A stretch of DNA of 64,000 bases, taken from the NCBI GenBank assembly GCA_044220725.1, contig JBGAQN010000007.1:9823-73822 (forward strand). The letters are read 5' to 3'. Both the position numbers and the translations under genes were made by a program. The stretch comes from Phosphoribacter sp044220725. Its GTDB lineage: Bacteria; Actinomycetota; Actinomycetes; Actinomycetales; Dermatophilaceae. How positions within the stretch are numbered: the first letter of the stretch is position 1; every line of letters begins with the position of its first letter. The notes under the pieces are model-generated. The model was not told the DNA's origin. It saw only the letters and a program-made list of their open reading frames with translations, and did not search any database. This document shows, piece after piece, positions 46,329 to 55,175 of the stretch.

Positions 46329-46904
46329 ATGTTTGAGGTCCGCATCCACGGCCGAGGCGGGCAAGGCGTGGTCACCGCCGCCGAGCTTCTGTCCGTCGCC
46401 GCATTCGCCGAAGGCCGCCACGCGCAGGCCTTCCCCAGCTTCGGATCGGAGCGCACAGGAGCGCCCGTCGTCGCCTTCTGTCGGGTCGCCGACCAGGAGA
46501 TCCGCGTCCGGGAGCCCGTCGTGGCCCCGGACGCTCTCGTCGTGCAGGACGCCACGCTGTTGCATCAGGTCGACGTGTTCGCAGGGCTCAAGCCCGGCGG
46601 ATATGTGCTGATCAACTCGACGGCGACGCCGGGCCAGCTGGGCCTGGCCGATCTGGCCGACCGGGTGCCTGGTAGTCGGCTGCTCACCATCCCCGCCACG
46701 GACCTTGCCCGCGAGCACATTGGCCGCCCGGTGCCCAACCTCGTCATGCTCGGGGGGTTAGCTGCCTTCACGGAGTTGGTTCACCTTCCGGCGCTGCTCA
46801 CGGCGATGCAGGAACACTTCCCCGGCCTGCTCGGTGCGAAGAACGTCGCAGCCGCCACCGCGGCATACGAACTCGTCCAGTCCCTCGTTCCGTCCCACAC
46901 CTAG
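46329..46904 (+). CDS. porG: Pyruvate:ferredoxin oxidoreductase gamma subunit
   Basis: A 191-residue gamma subunit of the 2-oxoacid:ferredoxin oxidoreductase family. 'FEVRIHGRGGQGVVTAAELLSVAAFAEG' is the signature N-terminus, and 'FPSFGSERTGAPVVAFCRV' follows. It contributes to the CoA-binding region. First gene of a tight rightward operon; its stop lies eight bases before the alpha start and provides the GGAG ribosome-binding site for it. An octamer sits just upstream at 46312. Confidence 0.93.
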   Translation: MFEVRIHGRGGQGVVTAAELLSVAAFAEGRHAQAFPSFGSERTGAPVVAFCRVADQEIRVREPVVAPDALVVQDATLLHQVDVFAGLKPGGYVLINSTATPGQLGLADLADRVPGSRLLTIPATDLAREHIGRPVPNLVMLGGLAAFTELVHLPALLTAMQEHFPGLLGAKNVAAATAAYELVQSLVPSHT

Positions 46905-46912
46905 GAGACGTC

Positions 46913-48166
46913 GTGCGCACCCAAATCGAGGGCTCGCTGGCGGTCGCCCAGGCGGTCGCCGCGTGTCGGCCGCAGGTGATCTGCGCCTACCCCATCTCGC
47001 CTCAGACACACATCGTCGAGGGCCTGTCCGCCATCGTCAAACGAGGTGAACTGCCCGGCTGCGAATACGTCAACGTCGAGAGCGAGTTCGCCGCGATGTC
47101 GGTGGCGATCGGTTCCTCCGCGGCCGGAGCGCGGTCCTACACCGCGACGGCCAGCCAGGGCCTGCTCTATATGGTCGAGGCGGTCTACAACGCCAGCGGC
47201 CTGGGGCTGCCAATCGTCATGACGGTCGCCAACCGGGCCATCGGGGCGCCGATCAACATCTGGAATGACCACACCGACTCGATGAGCCAGCGTGACTCCG
47301 GCTGGATCCAGCTGTATGCCGAGACCAACCAGGAGGCAGCCGACCTGCACGTCCAGGCGTTCCGGATCGCCGAAGAGCTCTCGCTGCCGGTCATGGTCTG
47401 TATGGACGGCTTCATCCTCACCCACGCGGTCGAGGAAGTCGACGTGCCCGAGCAGGCCGACGTCGACCGGTTCCTGCCGCCCTTCGAGCCGCGCCAGGCG
47501 CTCGACCCGGCCAACCCGGTGTCGATCGGCGCGATGGTCGGCCCGGAGGCCTTCACCGAGGTGCGATACCTCGCGCACGATCGGCAGATGCAGGCGCTCG
47601 AGTTGATCCCGCAGGTGGCTGAGGACTTCAAGGCCGTCTTCGGCCGCGACTCCGGCGGGCTGGTCCACACCTACTTGCTCGATGATGCCGAGACCGTCGT
47701 CATCGCGCTCGGCTCGGTCTTGGGCACGATCAAGGACGTCGTCGACGAGCGTCGGGCCCGTGGCGAGAAGATCGGCGTCCTCGGGATCACCTCGTTCCGA
47801 CCGTTCCCGCTCAAGGCCGTCGAGGCAGCGATCGGCAACGCCAAGCGGTTCGTCTGTTTGGAGAAGGCCTTCTCCGTCGGCATTGGCGGCATCGTCGCGT
47901 CCCACGTGCGAATGGCGATGTCCTCGCACCCGATCAAGAACTACACCGTGGTCGCCGGCCTGGGTGGTCGGCCGATCCTCAAGGGATCGCTGCACGGCAT
48001 GCTCGACCAGGCCGTGACCGACGCACTGGAGCCGCTGACCTTCCTCGACCTGGACACCGACCTGGTCGAGCGCGAACTCGCCCGCACCCGCGCCGAGCGC
48101 CGATCCGGCCCGGCCGCAGAGAACATGCTCCGCGACCTGGGCGCCTCGCGCGTTCCGACGGCCTGA
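46913..48166 (+). CDS. porA: Pyruvate:ferredoxin oxidoreductase alpha subunit
   Basis: A 417-residue alpha subunit from the GTG at 46913. The N-terminal domain (VAACRPQVICAYPISPQTHIVEGL) and 'ATASQGLLYMVEAVYNASGLGLPIVMTVANR' are typical of PorA, which together with PorB binds thiamine diphosphate and decarboxylates pyruvate to acetyl-CoA. The C-terminal domain II (from about 260, 'ALGSVLGTIKDVVDERRARGEKIGVLGITSFRPFP') is complete. 2-ketoisovalerate or another 2-oxoacid as substrate cannot be excluded from the sequence alone. Confidence 0.93.
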   Translation: MRTQIEGSLAVAQAVAACRPQVICAYPISPQTHIVEGLSAIVKRGELPGCEYVNVESEFAAMSVAIGSSAAGARSYTATASQGLLYMVEAVYNASGLGLPIVMTVANRAIGAPINIWNDHTDSMSQRDSGWIQLYAETNQEAADLHVQAFRIAEELSLPVMVCMDGFILTHAVEEVDVPEQADVDRFLPPFEPRQALDPANPVSIGAMVGPEAFTEVRYLAHDRQMQALELIPQVAEDFKAVFGRDSGGLVHTYLLDDAETVVIALGSVLGTIKDVVDERRARGEKIGVLGITSFRPFPLKAVEAAIGNAKRFVCLEKAFSVGIGGIVASHVRMAMSSHPIKNYTVVAGLGGRPILKGSLHGMLDQAVTDALEPLTFLDLDTDLVERELARTRAERRSGPAAENMLRDLGASRVPTA

Positions 48167-48183
48167 GCAGGAGAGACGCTGAG

Positions 48184-49275
48184 ATGACGAGCAACGACAC
48201 CACTGTCGACCAGGCCGGCTTCCACCACGGGATCGTCCCCGAGGTCCTGCACGAAGAGCCGGCCAGCAAGCCGGTGAAGTTCTATCAGGTCGGCTCCTTC
48301 GCGGTCGGCAACCGCCTACTGCCCCTGGAGGTGCGCTCGGTCCAGTCCAACCCCGACCGCACCAACGCCCTCACCTCCGGTCACCGAGCTTGTCAGGGCT
48401 GCGGCGAGGCGCTCGGCGCGCGGTATGCCCTCGATGCCGCCATGGCGGCCGTCGACGGACAGCTCGTCGCCGTCAACGCCACCGGCTGCCTCGAGGTCTT
48501 CTCGACGCCTTACCCGGAGACCTCCTGGCGGGTCGCCTGGCTGCACTCGCTGTTCGGGAACGCCCCCGCGGTCGCTGCCGGCGTCGCGGCGGCATACAAA
48601 GCGATGGGTCGCAGCGACGTGCGCGTGGTCGCGCAGGGTGGCGACGGCGGGACGGTCGACATCGGCTTTGGTTGCCTGTCCGGGATGTTCGAGCGCAACG
48701 ACGACGTGCTCTACATCTGCTATGACAACGAGGCCTACATGAACACCGGCATCCAGCGCTCGGGGGCCACTCCCCCGGCCGCGCGGACTGCCACCACCCA
48801 GGCCGTCGGTGCAGACCCGGGCAACACCTTCGGTCAGGGCAAGGACCTGCCGCGGATCGCCATGGCCCACGAGATCCCTTACGTCGCAACGGCATCCGTC
48901 GCCGACCTGCGCGACCTCGAGGCCAAGGTCCGCCGAGCCATGTCGATGCGTGGCGCCCGCTACATCCACGTCATGGTCCCGTGTCCACTCGGCTGGGGAA
49001 CCGCCTCCAGCGAGACCCTCAGTGTGGCCCGACTGGCCACCCAGAGCGGGATCTTCCCCGTGTTCGAAGCGGAGTATGGCGAGGTTGTCGCGTCCTCCCC
49101 GATCCGCCGCCAGGTGCCCGTCGAGGACTACCTCAAGGTGCAGAAGCGCTTTGCCCACCTCTTCGCGCCGACCAAGCGCCAGGACGTCATCGACCGCCTG
49201 CAAGCACAGGCCGACCGCAACATCCGCCGCTACAACCTGCTGCCCACCGGCGCAGGGACGGAGGGAACCCTCTGA
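48184..49275 (+). CDS. porB: Pyruvate:ferredoxin oxidoreductase beta subunit
   Basis: A 363-residue beta subunit. 'SGHRACQGCGEALGARYALDAAM' carries the first CxxC of the [4Fe-4S] cluster, 'NATGCLEVFSTPYPETSW' supplies a further cysteine, and 'GGDGGTVDIGFGCLSGMFERNDDVLYICYDNEAYMNTGIQ' is the thiamine-diphosphate GDG...N motif. The family needs a ferredoxin-type delta subunit for electron exit; here the next gene fills that role. The stop shares one base with the next start (TGATG). Confidence 0.94.
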   Translation: MTSNDTTVDQAGFHHGIVPEVLHEEPASKPVKFYQVGSFAVGNRLLPLEVRSVQSNPDRTNALTSGHRACQGCGEALGARYALDAAMAAVDGQLVAVNATGCLEVFSTPYPETSWRVAWLHSLFGNAPAVAAGVAAAYKAMGRSDVRVVAQGGDGGTVDIGFGCLSGMFERNDDVLYICYDNEAYMNTGIQRSGATPPAARTATTQAVGADPGNTFGQGKDLPRIAMAHEIPYVATASVADLRDLEAKVRRAMSMRGARYIHVMVPCPLGWGTASSETLSVARLATQSGIFPVFEAEYGEVVASSPIRRQVPVEDYLKVQKRFAHLFAPTKRQDVIDRLQAQADRNIRRYNLLPTGAGTEGTL

Positions 49276-50903
49276 TGGAAAAGCCCTTTGCCATCACCCT
49301 CAACCTCGGGTCGAGCCTGGCCAACCACACCGGTTCTTGGCGCACCGAAAAGCCTCTCTATGTCGACCTGTTGCCCCCGTGCAACCAGGCCTGCCCGGCA
49401 GGCGAGAACATCCAGCAGTGGCTGTTCCATGCCGAGGAGGGCAACTACGAGGCGGCCTGGCGGCAACTGACCCAGGACAACCCGTTCCCGGCGATCATGG
49501 GCCGGGTCTGTTACCACCCCTGCCAGGACGCCTGCAACCGGGCCGAGGTCGACGAGGCCGTCGGTATCAATGCCGTCGAACGCTTCCTCGGTGACGAGGC
49601 CCTGACCAAGGGCTGGTCCTTCGAGCCTCCGGCCGCCGAAACCCTGTCCGGCAAGCGGGTTCTCGTTGTCGGCGCCGGCCCGTCCGGCCTGTCGGCGGCA
49701 TACCACCTGCGCCGACTCGGGCACGAGGTGACGGTGCGCGACGCGGGCCCGATGGCCGGCGGCATGATGCGCTTCGGGATCCCGTCCTACCGGCTGCCGC
49801 GGCCGATCCTCGACGCCGAGGTCAAGCGGATCACCGACATCGGGGTGAGCATCGAGCTCAACGCCAAGGTCACCGACCTGGAAGCCGCCCTGGCCGAGGG
49901 CTTCGACGCGATCTTCCTCGCGGTCGGCGCCCACATCGGCAAGCGGGCCTACATCCCGGCCGGCGCCTCGGCCAAGATCCTCGACGCGGTGACCTACTTG
50001 CACGACGTCGAGACCGAGGAAGAAAAGCCGATGCTCGGCCGCAAGGTCGTCGTCTATGGCGGCGGTAACACCGCCATCGACGCGGCCCGCACCGCTAAGC
50101 GCCTCGGCGCCGAAGAGGCGATCATCGTCTACCGGCGCAACCGCGACAAGATGCCCGCGCACGACTTCGAGGTCGAGGAGGCGCTCGAAGAGGGCATCAT
50201 GCTCAAGTGGCTCTCGACGATCAAGCACGTCGACGAGGGCAAAATGCTCGTCGAGAAGATGGCTCTGGACGAGACCGGATTCCCGCAGCCCACCGGCGAG
50301 TTCGAGGAGCTCGAGGCTGACTCGCTGATCCTCGCGCTCGGCCAGGAGGCCGATCTCAGCTTCTTGGAGGGCGTCGAGGGCATCGCGGTGGAAGACGGCG
50401 TCGTTGCCGTCGACGGCTCAATGATGACCGGACGCCGGGGCATCTTCGCCGGTGGCGACATGGTCCCGGCGGAGCGCACGGTCACCGTCGCGGTCGGCCA
50501 TGGCAAGAAGGCGGCCCGACACATCGACGGCTTCCTGCGTGGCGCGGCATACAACCCGCCGACCAAGCGGCCGGTGGCGACCTTCGACAAGCTCACCACC
50601 TGGTACTACGCCGACGCCCCGCACCAGCACCGTGATCACCTCGAAGGCGCCCGCCGCTCCTCGACGTTCGACGAGGTCGTCAAGGGCCTAGATGAGGGCA
50701 ATGCCAAGTTCGAGGCGCGCCGGTGCATGTCCTGCGGCAACTGCTTCGCCTGCGACAACTGCTTCGGGGTGTGCCCAGACAACGCCGTGAAGAAGGTCGA
50801 CTTCGCCAAGGGCTACGCCATCGACTACGACTACTGCAAGGGCTGCGGGTTGTGCGTCGCCGAGTGCCCCTGCGGGTCGATCACCATGGTCGCGGAGGAC
50901 TGA
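49275..50903 (+). CDS. GltD-like flavoprotein fused to a 2[4Fe-4S] ferredoxin domain
   Basis: 542 residues. The N-terminal part has the GltD-type Fe-S helical domain (CNQACPAGENIQQWL, CYHPCQDACNRAEV, about 33-90). Two Rossmann domains bind FAD and NAD(P)H (VLVVGAGPSGLSAA and VVVYGGGNTAIDAA), followed by 'RRGIFAGGDMV'. The C-terminus (about 475-540) adds a ferredoxin-like domain with two clusters (CMSCGNCFACDNCFGVC and CKGCGLCVAECPCG). As last gene of the por operon, it most likely stands in for the delta subunit and passes electrons from PFOR to NAD(P)+, or the reverse. No GltB glutamate synthase large subunit is present. Confidence 0.88.
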   Translation: MEKPFAITLNLGSSLANHTGSWRTEKPLYVDLLPPCNQACPAGENIQQWLFHAEEGNYEAAWRQLTQDNPFPAIMGRVCYHPCQDACNRAEVDEAVGINAVERFLGDEALTKGWSFEPPAAETLSGKRVLVVGAGPSGLSAAYHLRRLGHEVTVRDAGPMAGGMMRFGIPSYRLPRPILDAEVKRITDIGVSIELNAKVTDLEAALAEGFDAIFLAVGAHIGKRAYIPAGASAKILDAVTYLHDVETEEEKPMLGRKVVVYGGGNTAIDAARTAKRLGAEEAIIVYRRNRDKMPAHDFEVEEALEEGIMLKWLSTIKHVDEGKMLVEKMALDETGFPQPTGEFEELEADSLILALGQEADLSFLEGVEGIAVEDGVVAVDGSMMTGRRGIFAGGDMVPAERTVTVAVGHGKKAARHIDGFLRGAAYNPPTKRPVATFDKLTTWYYADAPHQHRDHLEGARRSSTFDEVVKGLDEGNAKFEARRCMSCGNCFACDNCFGVCPDNAVKKVDFAKGYAIDYDYCKGCGLCVAECPCGSITMVAED

Positions 50904-50924
50904 GGACGACAACCCCTCGGTATG

Positions 50925-50942
50925 CCGCGTCCCGGGACGCGG
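50925..50942. terminator. 18-bp perfect palindrome between convergent operons
   Basis: CCGCGTCCCGGGACGCGG is its own reverse complement, between the por operon stop (50903) and the manB stop (50961), and overlaps an octamer at 50920. As RNA it would form a short-looped hairpin in either direction. No T-tract follows, so this may be a bidirectional terminator or a binding site. Confidence 0.5.
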
Positions 50943-50960
50943 TTCGTCAGCCAGTCAGCT

Positions 50961-52640
50961 TCACGATGGCCGCCGGGCCAGGTCGACCAGGAGACCCGGG
51001 ATGCCGTCGTGAACAGGATAGGCGAGGCCGCAACGAGCCGACTCACAGACCAGCTCCGGGCCGCCTGGCCCGTCGTCGTCGCGCAAGCTGCCCAGACAAG
51101 CCGGGCAGCGCAGGATGTCGCGCAGCCACGGCTGCCATTCCGGGACCGCCGGGCTCGTGCGTTGGCTGACAGCCGGATCGGTTGGCCGACCGGCCGTGTC
51201 GTCAGGCTCGTCGCGCAGGGCGGCTAGCACCCCGTCGCGAACCCGGGCCATCGTCTGGCCATCGACGGCCTCGACATTGAGCCGTAGCAGCGGCTCGGTG
51301 TTGGAAGCCCGCACGTTGAACCACCACAGCGGCTCGCCGACATGCCTGACGGTCGTCCCGTCGAGCGTGTCGACCTCGACGGGGCCTTGGGACCGAGCCC
51401 AGACCATGGCTCGCTCGGTGGCAGCCGCGCGGTCGATCACCGTCGAATTGATCTCGCCGGAGGCTGCATACCGCTGGTACGCCGACGCGAGACTCGACAA
51501 GGGCGCGTCACTGTGGGCGAGCGCAGCCAGGACATGCATGGCCGCCAGCATGCCGGTGTCGGCGAACCAGAAGTCGCGGAAGTAGTAATGCGCCGAGTGT
51601 TCCCCGCCGAACACGGCATCAACCCGCGCCATCTCCGCCTTGATGAAGGAGTGCCCGACCCGGGTGCGGACGGGGACCGCGCCCAGCTCGGCGACGATCT
51701 CGGGGACGGCCTGCGAGGTGATGAGGTTATGGACGACCCGGACGTCACCCCGGGCCGCGCCCGCCGCTACCGCTCGGGCGATCTCCCGCTCGGCAACCAG
51801 CGCGGTGACCGCGCTCGGGCTCACCGGCTCACCCCGCTCGTCGACGACGAAGCACCTGTCGGCGTCACCGTCGAAGGCCAGGCCAAGATCGGCTGAGTGT
51901 TGGATGACCGCACGTTGCAGGTCCCGCAGGTTCTCCGGCTCGAGCGGGTTGGCTTCGTGGTTGGGGAAGGTCCCGTCCAACTCGAAGTAGAGCGGCACCA
52001 CATCCAGCGGCAACCCGGGCAGCCCTGCTCCGGTGCCGAGAACGGCCGGAACGGTGTGGCCGGCCATACCGTTCCCGGCATCCACGACGACTTTGAGCAG
52101 CCGCCCATCGGATAGGTCGACCAGTCCGCGCAGAAAGGCCGCGTAGTCCGCGAGAACGTCTCGGTGCCGCACAGTTCCACTCGTGGGCATCGTCTGGACA
52201 ACGGCCGCGCCGAGCAGCGCCTGGGCTCGATCCCGGACCGCACCGAGGCCCGAATCCTGCCCCACCGGTCGCGCGCCAGCCCGGCACAGCTTGATGCCGT
52301 TGTATTGGGCCGGATTGTGGCTGGCGGTGAACATCGCACCCGGGCAGTCCAGGACCCCACTGGCGTAGTAGAGCTGATCGGTCGAGGCCAGGGCGATGAC
52401 CACGACATCCAGGCCGGCTGCCGCGACCCCGTCGGCGAAGGCCGCGGCCAGTCCCGGCGAGCTGGGCCGCATGTCGTGTCCGACCACCACCTGTCCGGCC
52501 CCCTCGGGCCGCCCGACCACTTCGACGAACGCCTGCCCGATGGCTCTCGCGACTGCGGCGTTGAGCTGGTCCGGCACGAGCCCGCGCACGTCGTAGGCCT
52601 TGACGAACTGGGTGAGGTCGGGGATCGCGCTGATCGTCAC
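50961..52640 (-). CDS. manB: Phosphomannomutase/phosphoglucomutase fused to a Trm112-like domain
   Basis: 559 residues from the GTG at 52640. The mutase part (1-about 470) has 'VKAYDVRGLVPDQLN', the active-site serine in TASHNP (105-110, Ser107), the metal loop DGDADRC and the sugar loop GEHSAHYYFRD. It interconverts mannose-6- and mannose-1-phosphate for GDP-mannose. After a 30-residue linker the C-terminus (about 508-559) is a Trm112-like zinc-ribbon-type domain (LRCPACLGSL ... GLAYPVHDGIPGLLVD). In related genomes these are two neighbouring genes, so this is a gene fusion. The manA and SIS genes expected nearby are absent. Confidence 0.9.
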   Translation of the reverse strand: MTISAIPDLTQFVKAYDVRGLVPDQLNAAVARAIGQAFVEVVGRPEGAGQVVVGHDMRPSSPGLAAAFADGVAAAGLDVVVIALASTDQLYYASGVLDCPGAMFTASHNPAQYNGIKLCRAGARPVGQDSGLGAVRDRAQALLGAAVVQTMPTSGTVRHRDVLADYAAFLRGLVDLSDGRLLKVVVDAGNGMAGHTVPAVLGTGAGLPGLPLDVVPLYFELDGTFPNHEANPLEPENLRDLQRAVIQHSADLGLAFDGDADRCFVVDERGEPVSPSAVTALVAEREIARAVAAGAARGDVRVVHNLITSQAVPEIVAELGAVPVRTRVGHSFIKAEMARVDAVFGGEHSAHYYFRDFWFADTGMLAAMHVLAALAHSDAPLSSLASAYQRYAASGEINSTVIDRAAATERAMVWARSQGPVEVDTLDGTTVRHVGEPLWWFNVRASNTEPLLRLNVEAVDGQTMARVRDGVLAALRDEPDDTAGRPTDPAVSQRTSPAVPEWQPWLRDILRCPACLGSLRDDDGPGGPELVCESARCGLAYPVHDGIPGLLVDLARRPS

Positions 52641-52713
52641 GCAGGGCAGCCTAGTGCGGCAGCGCCGGCCAGGGATCAGCGAGTCGTCGCTGCACGCGGT
52701 CCGTCCCCCACCG

Positions 52714-53085
52714 TCAGGAGGTCGGCAGCACCCGCAAGTGCCGACGACCTGGCGTCCCCTCGGTGGTCGGGTCAGCACTCGGGATCGGCACTGGGGGTGG
52801 CGCCGCGGCCCGTTGCGGTCGACGCCCCGCCTCGCGGACCGCGTCGGCCAACGCCAAGAGGTCGTCCGTGTTGGGCGCCGGGGGGCTCGGGTCAAAGGCC
52901 AACCGGACCGCGTCCCACCCACGCGGCACGGTCAGCCGCTCGGCGTGGTGGGCGCACAAGTCGTAGGTGTGCGGCTCGGCATACGTCGCCAGTGGGCCGA
53001 GCACGGCCGTCTGGTCGGCGTAGACGTACGTCAGAGTGGCCACGGCCGGACGACCGCAGCCGGTCTTGGAGCACTGCCGCGTCAT
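52714..53085 (-). CDS. DUF3499 family protein
   Basis: 123 residues from the ATG at 53085. The N-terminal half has a probable zinc site: 'RQCSKTGCGRPAVATLTYVYADQTAVLGPLATYAEPHTYDLCAHHAERL' contains paired Cys and a CxxH. This is the actinobacterial DUF3499 protein (Rv3258c type) found beside manB and whiB2; its function is unknown. The C-terminal part is a Pro/Arg/Ala-rich tail ending in 'RRHLRVLPTS', which the family conserves. It lies 73 bp upstream of the manB start. Confidence 0.85.
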   Translation of the reverse strand: MTRQCSKTGCGRPAVATLTYVYADQTAVLGPLATYAEPHTYDLCAHHAERLTVPRGWDAVRLAFDPSPPAPNTDDLLALADAVREAGRRPQRAAAPPPVPIPSADPTTEGTPGRRHLRVLPTS

Positions 53086-53194
53086 ACCCACGGTGCGCAC
53101 TCTAGATCGTCGGTGTTCCCGCACGGGCTCGGCGCGCCGAGTGACGCCCGGCTGCGAGCCCAACCTCGGGACCAGCGCCCCCTAGAGTGGGTGG

Positions 53195-53626
53195 GTGCGC
53201 AGCTACTCGGACGGTATGCCGCGCAGCCGTCGGCGCCACGGCCGCGGACTGCGGGGACCGTTGGCATGGCCGCCCGTGCCGGCCATGCGCACGCGCGCAG
53301 AGGGTTTCGACGAACTCGTCATCAACGCCGCGACCCGGTTGGAGCGCGCCTGGGGTCGGCCGTTCCCGGCGTTCGAGCTGGGTGTCGAGGATGTTCCGCC
53401 CAGCGATCCAGCCCCCTGGGAGCACTCGGAGGTCCCCCTCGGACGGTTCTTTGCCTCGGACGTCCGTCAGGCAGCCCGAGTGGTCATCTATCGCCGGCCC
53501 ATTGAGACCCGCGTCGATTCCGCGCCAGAACTCACGTTGTTAGTCGGCGACGTGGTGGCCGAACAGATCGCCGCGCTGTTGGGTGTCGAGCCCAGCGATC
53601 TGGATCCCGACTACCGAGGGGACTGA
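53195..53626 (+). CDS. Rv3259-like metallopeptidase-family protein without HExxH
   Basis: A 143-residue protein from a GTG. Residues 30-143 match the DUF1025/minimal metallopeptidase family (FDELVINAATRLERAWGRPFPAFELGVEDVP ... LGRFF ... VVIYRRPIE). In active family members a zinc-binding HExxH follows near the C-terminus. Here the equivalent helix reads 'VGDVVAEQIAALLGVEPSDLDPDY', with no His-Glu-x-x-His, so peptidase activity is unlikely. M. tuberculosis Rv3259 sits in the same place. It diverges from the DUF3499 gene. Confidence 0.8.
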   Translation: MRSYSDGMPRSRRRHGRGLRGPLAWPPVPAMRTRAEGFDELVINAATRLERAWGRPFPAFELGVEDVPPSDPAPWEHSEVPLGRFFASDVRQAARVVIYRRPIETRVDSAPELTLLVGDVVAEQIAALLGVEPSDLDPDYRGD

Positions 53627-53673
53627 TCGGGGCCAGACCGCTGGAGAGAGCTTCGACCGGCTGCCGGGCCAGC

Positions 53674-53690
53674 GTCCGTCAACGACGGAC
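53674..53690. terminator. Short hairpin between convergent genes
   Basis: GTCCGTC (53674-53680) and GACGGAC (53684-53690) form a 7-bp stem with an AAC loop across the DUF5719 stop codon. It is short and has no T-tract, so a weak terminator at best. Confidence 0.3.
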
Positions 53691-55175
53691 TTCGCGCAGG
53701 GGCAGGCGTTGGGCAGTCAACACTGCCGGCGAAAGTCCGACGACGGTGACCAACGTGCCGCTAGCATCCTCCGCCTCCGCAAGGAGGCCCGCCCGGACCG
53801 TTCCCGCGGCCGGTCGCACCCAGACGGCCGTCGCAGCTGTTGGCACGTCTGCCGTCCATGCCACATCCGGGCCGCCCTGGGCCAAGATCGAGGTGACAGC
53901 ACCGTCCGATCCGACGATATCGACGGTCGCCGACCAGGGGCTGGCCGTGCCGACGAGCAGCACTTTCGCCTTCGTCCCCGGCGGCACCGGCGTGCCCGCA
54001 AGAGCGGGGATCGCCGCGGTGGATGCGGCCCAGGCCAGGTCAGACTGACTGCCGTTGCGCCGTTCCAGGACAAGTCCAGCGACCACCGGTCGATCCGACC
54101 GAACCTGAACGGCATACGCACCGGTGGTTAGTCCGCCGAGGTCGATGTCGCGCACCTGGCCCCCGGGAATGCGCACGACGCCGTCTGACGCCAGCGGCAC
54201 CGCGCCATAGAGCCCGATGGCGCGCGACTGGACGACAGCCTCCTCGGAGCCGGGGACGAGCACTCGGAGGGTCGCCGTTCCCGTGAGGAAGGCGGCCGGG
54301 ATGACCTGCTCGGTTGCTGGCCCATCCGCGGCCGTTGCATTGTCTCGGCCCCGACCTGTCGCACCGTCGATCCAACTGTCTTCCAGCAGGGCCGTCACCT
54401 GTCCCCCGGTGGCCGTCACGTGGACAGCCGGGCTCGGCTCACCTGGAGCCAACGCGTCGATGAGAACGCCCACTCGACCGTGCGGAGGCACGGCAATCCG
54501 GGAGCCGTTGACCGACGCGACGGGACCGGAAGCCCCATGGACGGCGACATCGACGGTGAGTGGATTGCTGCCTGGATTGGCCACGATCAGGCGTTCCCGA
54601 CGCGAGGCAGCGCCCCCTCCGGCCAGCAACCAGAGATCTGAACGGGGACCCACACAGGACGTTGCCTGCAAACCACGTTCATCGCCCTCGCGGCGCAGCC
54701 CTGTCTGTAGCGCCGAGACGCCGACCGCCAACGGACCGACCGCGGTGACCTGCGCGACGGTGGCCCCGGCCAGGTCGGCGACGACGCGTGACCCGCGCTT
54801 GTCCGTGCTGCCCAGGTCCGCCTCCGGCACGGCCCGGATCGTCACCGAGCCCTTCCCTGGCGCCGTCGCGATGCCCGCGACGGTCTGGTCCGGTGCCGTC
54901 GCCACGAGGACTGACACCGCTTCGCCTGGAACGGCCGGCACCCCCGACACGGACTCGGTTTCCGGGCCGGGGCAACTGAACGAGACCTCCGTAACCGCCG
55001 TGCTGGTCGCACCGGTGGCGACTCCCACGCCGGCGCTCGCAGCCGTGCCCGGTCCCGTGCCCGCGGTCGGCCCGAGGTCGATCTGATGGGGCACGACGGC
55101 GGAGCCAGCCAGCACGCCGCCGAGGATGACCACCGCACCGGCGATCCTGAGGATGGCCGCAGGGCCCTGGTTCAT
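53679..55175 (-). CDS. DUF5719 family membrane-anchored protein
   Basis: 498 residues from the ATG at 55175, with GGAGG five bases upstream. One N-terminal membrane helix (RIAGAVVILGGVLAGSAVV) is followed by a long extracytoplasmic region rich in Ala, Val, Gly and Thr with repeated short beta strands, consistent with a beta-sandwich or propeller-like wall protein. Actinobacterial DUF5719 proteins usually follow a large GT2 glycosyltransferase gene, as here. The start shares one base with the glycosyltransferase stop (TGATG). Function unknown, probably envelope polysaccharide assembly. Confidence 0.8.
   Translation of the reverse strand: MNQGPAAILRIAGAVVILGGVLAGSAVVPHQIDLGPTAGTGPGTAASAGVGVATGATSTAVTEVSFSCPGPETESVSGVPAVPGEAVSVLVATAPDQTVAGIATAPGKGSVTIRAVPEADLGSTDKRGSRVVADLAGATVAQVTAVGPLAVGVSALQTGLRREGDERGLQATSCVGPRSDLWLLAGGGAASRRERLIVANPGSNPLTVDVAVHGASGPVASVNGSRIAVPPHGRVGVLIDALAPGEPSPAVHVTATGGQVTALLEDSWIDGATGRGRDNATAADGPATEQVIPAAFLTGTATLRVLVPGSEEAVVQSRAIGLYGAVPLASDGVVRIPGGQVRDIDLGGLTTGAYAVQVRSDRPVVAGLVLERRNGSQSDLAWAASTAAIPALAGTPVPPGTKAKVLLVGTASPWSATVDIVGSDGAVTSILAQGGPDVAWTADVPTAATAVWVRPAAGTVRAGLLAEAEDASGTLVTVVGLSPAVLTAQRLPLREVRR

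Noticed and set aside
49275..50903. Glutamate synthase small subunit
   Set aside because: No large subunit gene is nearby; the gene is coupled to porB and has a ferredoxin tail, so an electron-transfer role with PFOR is preferred.
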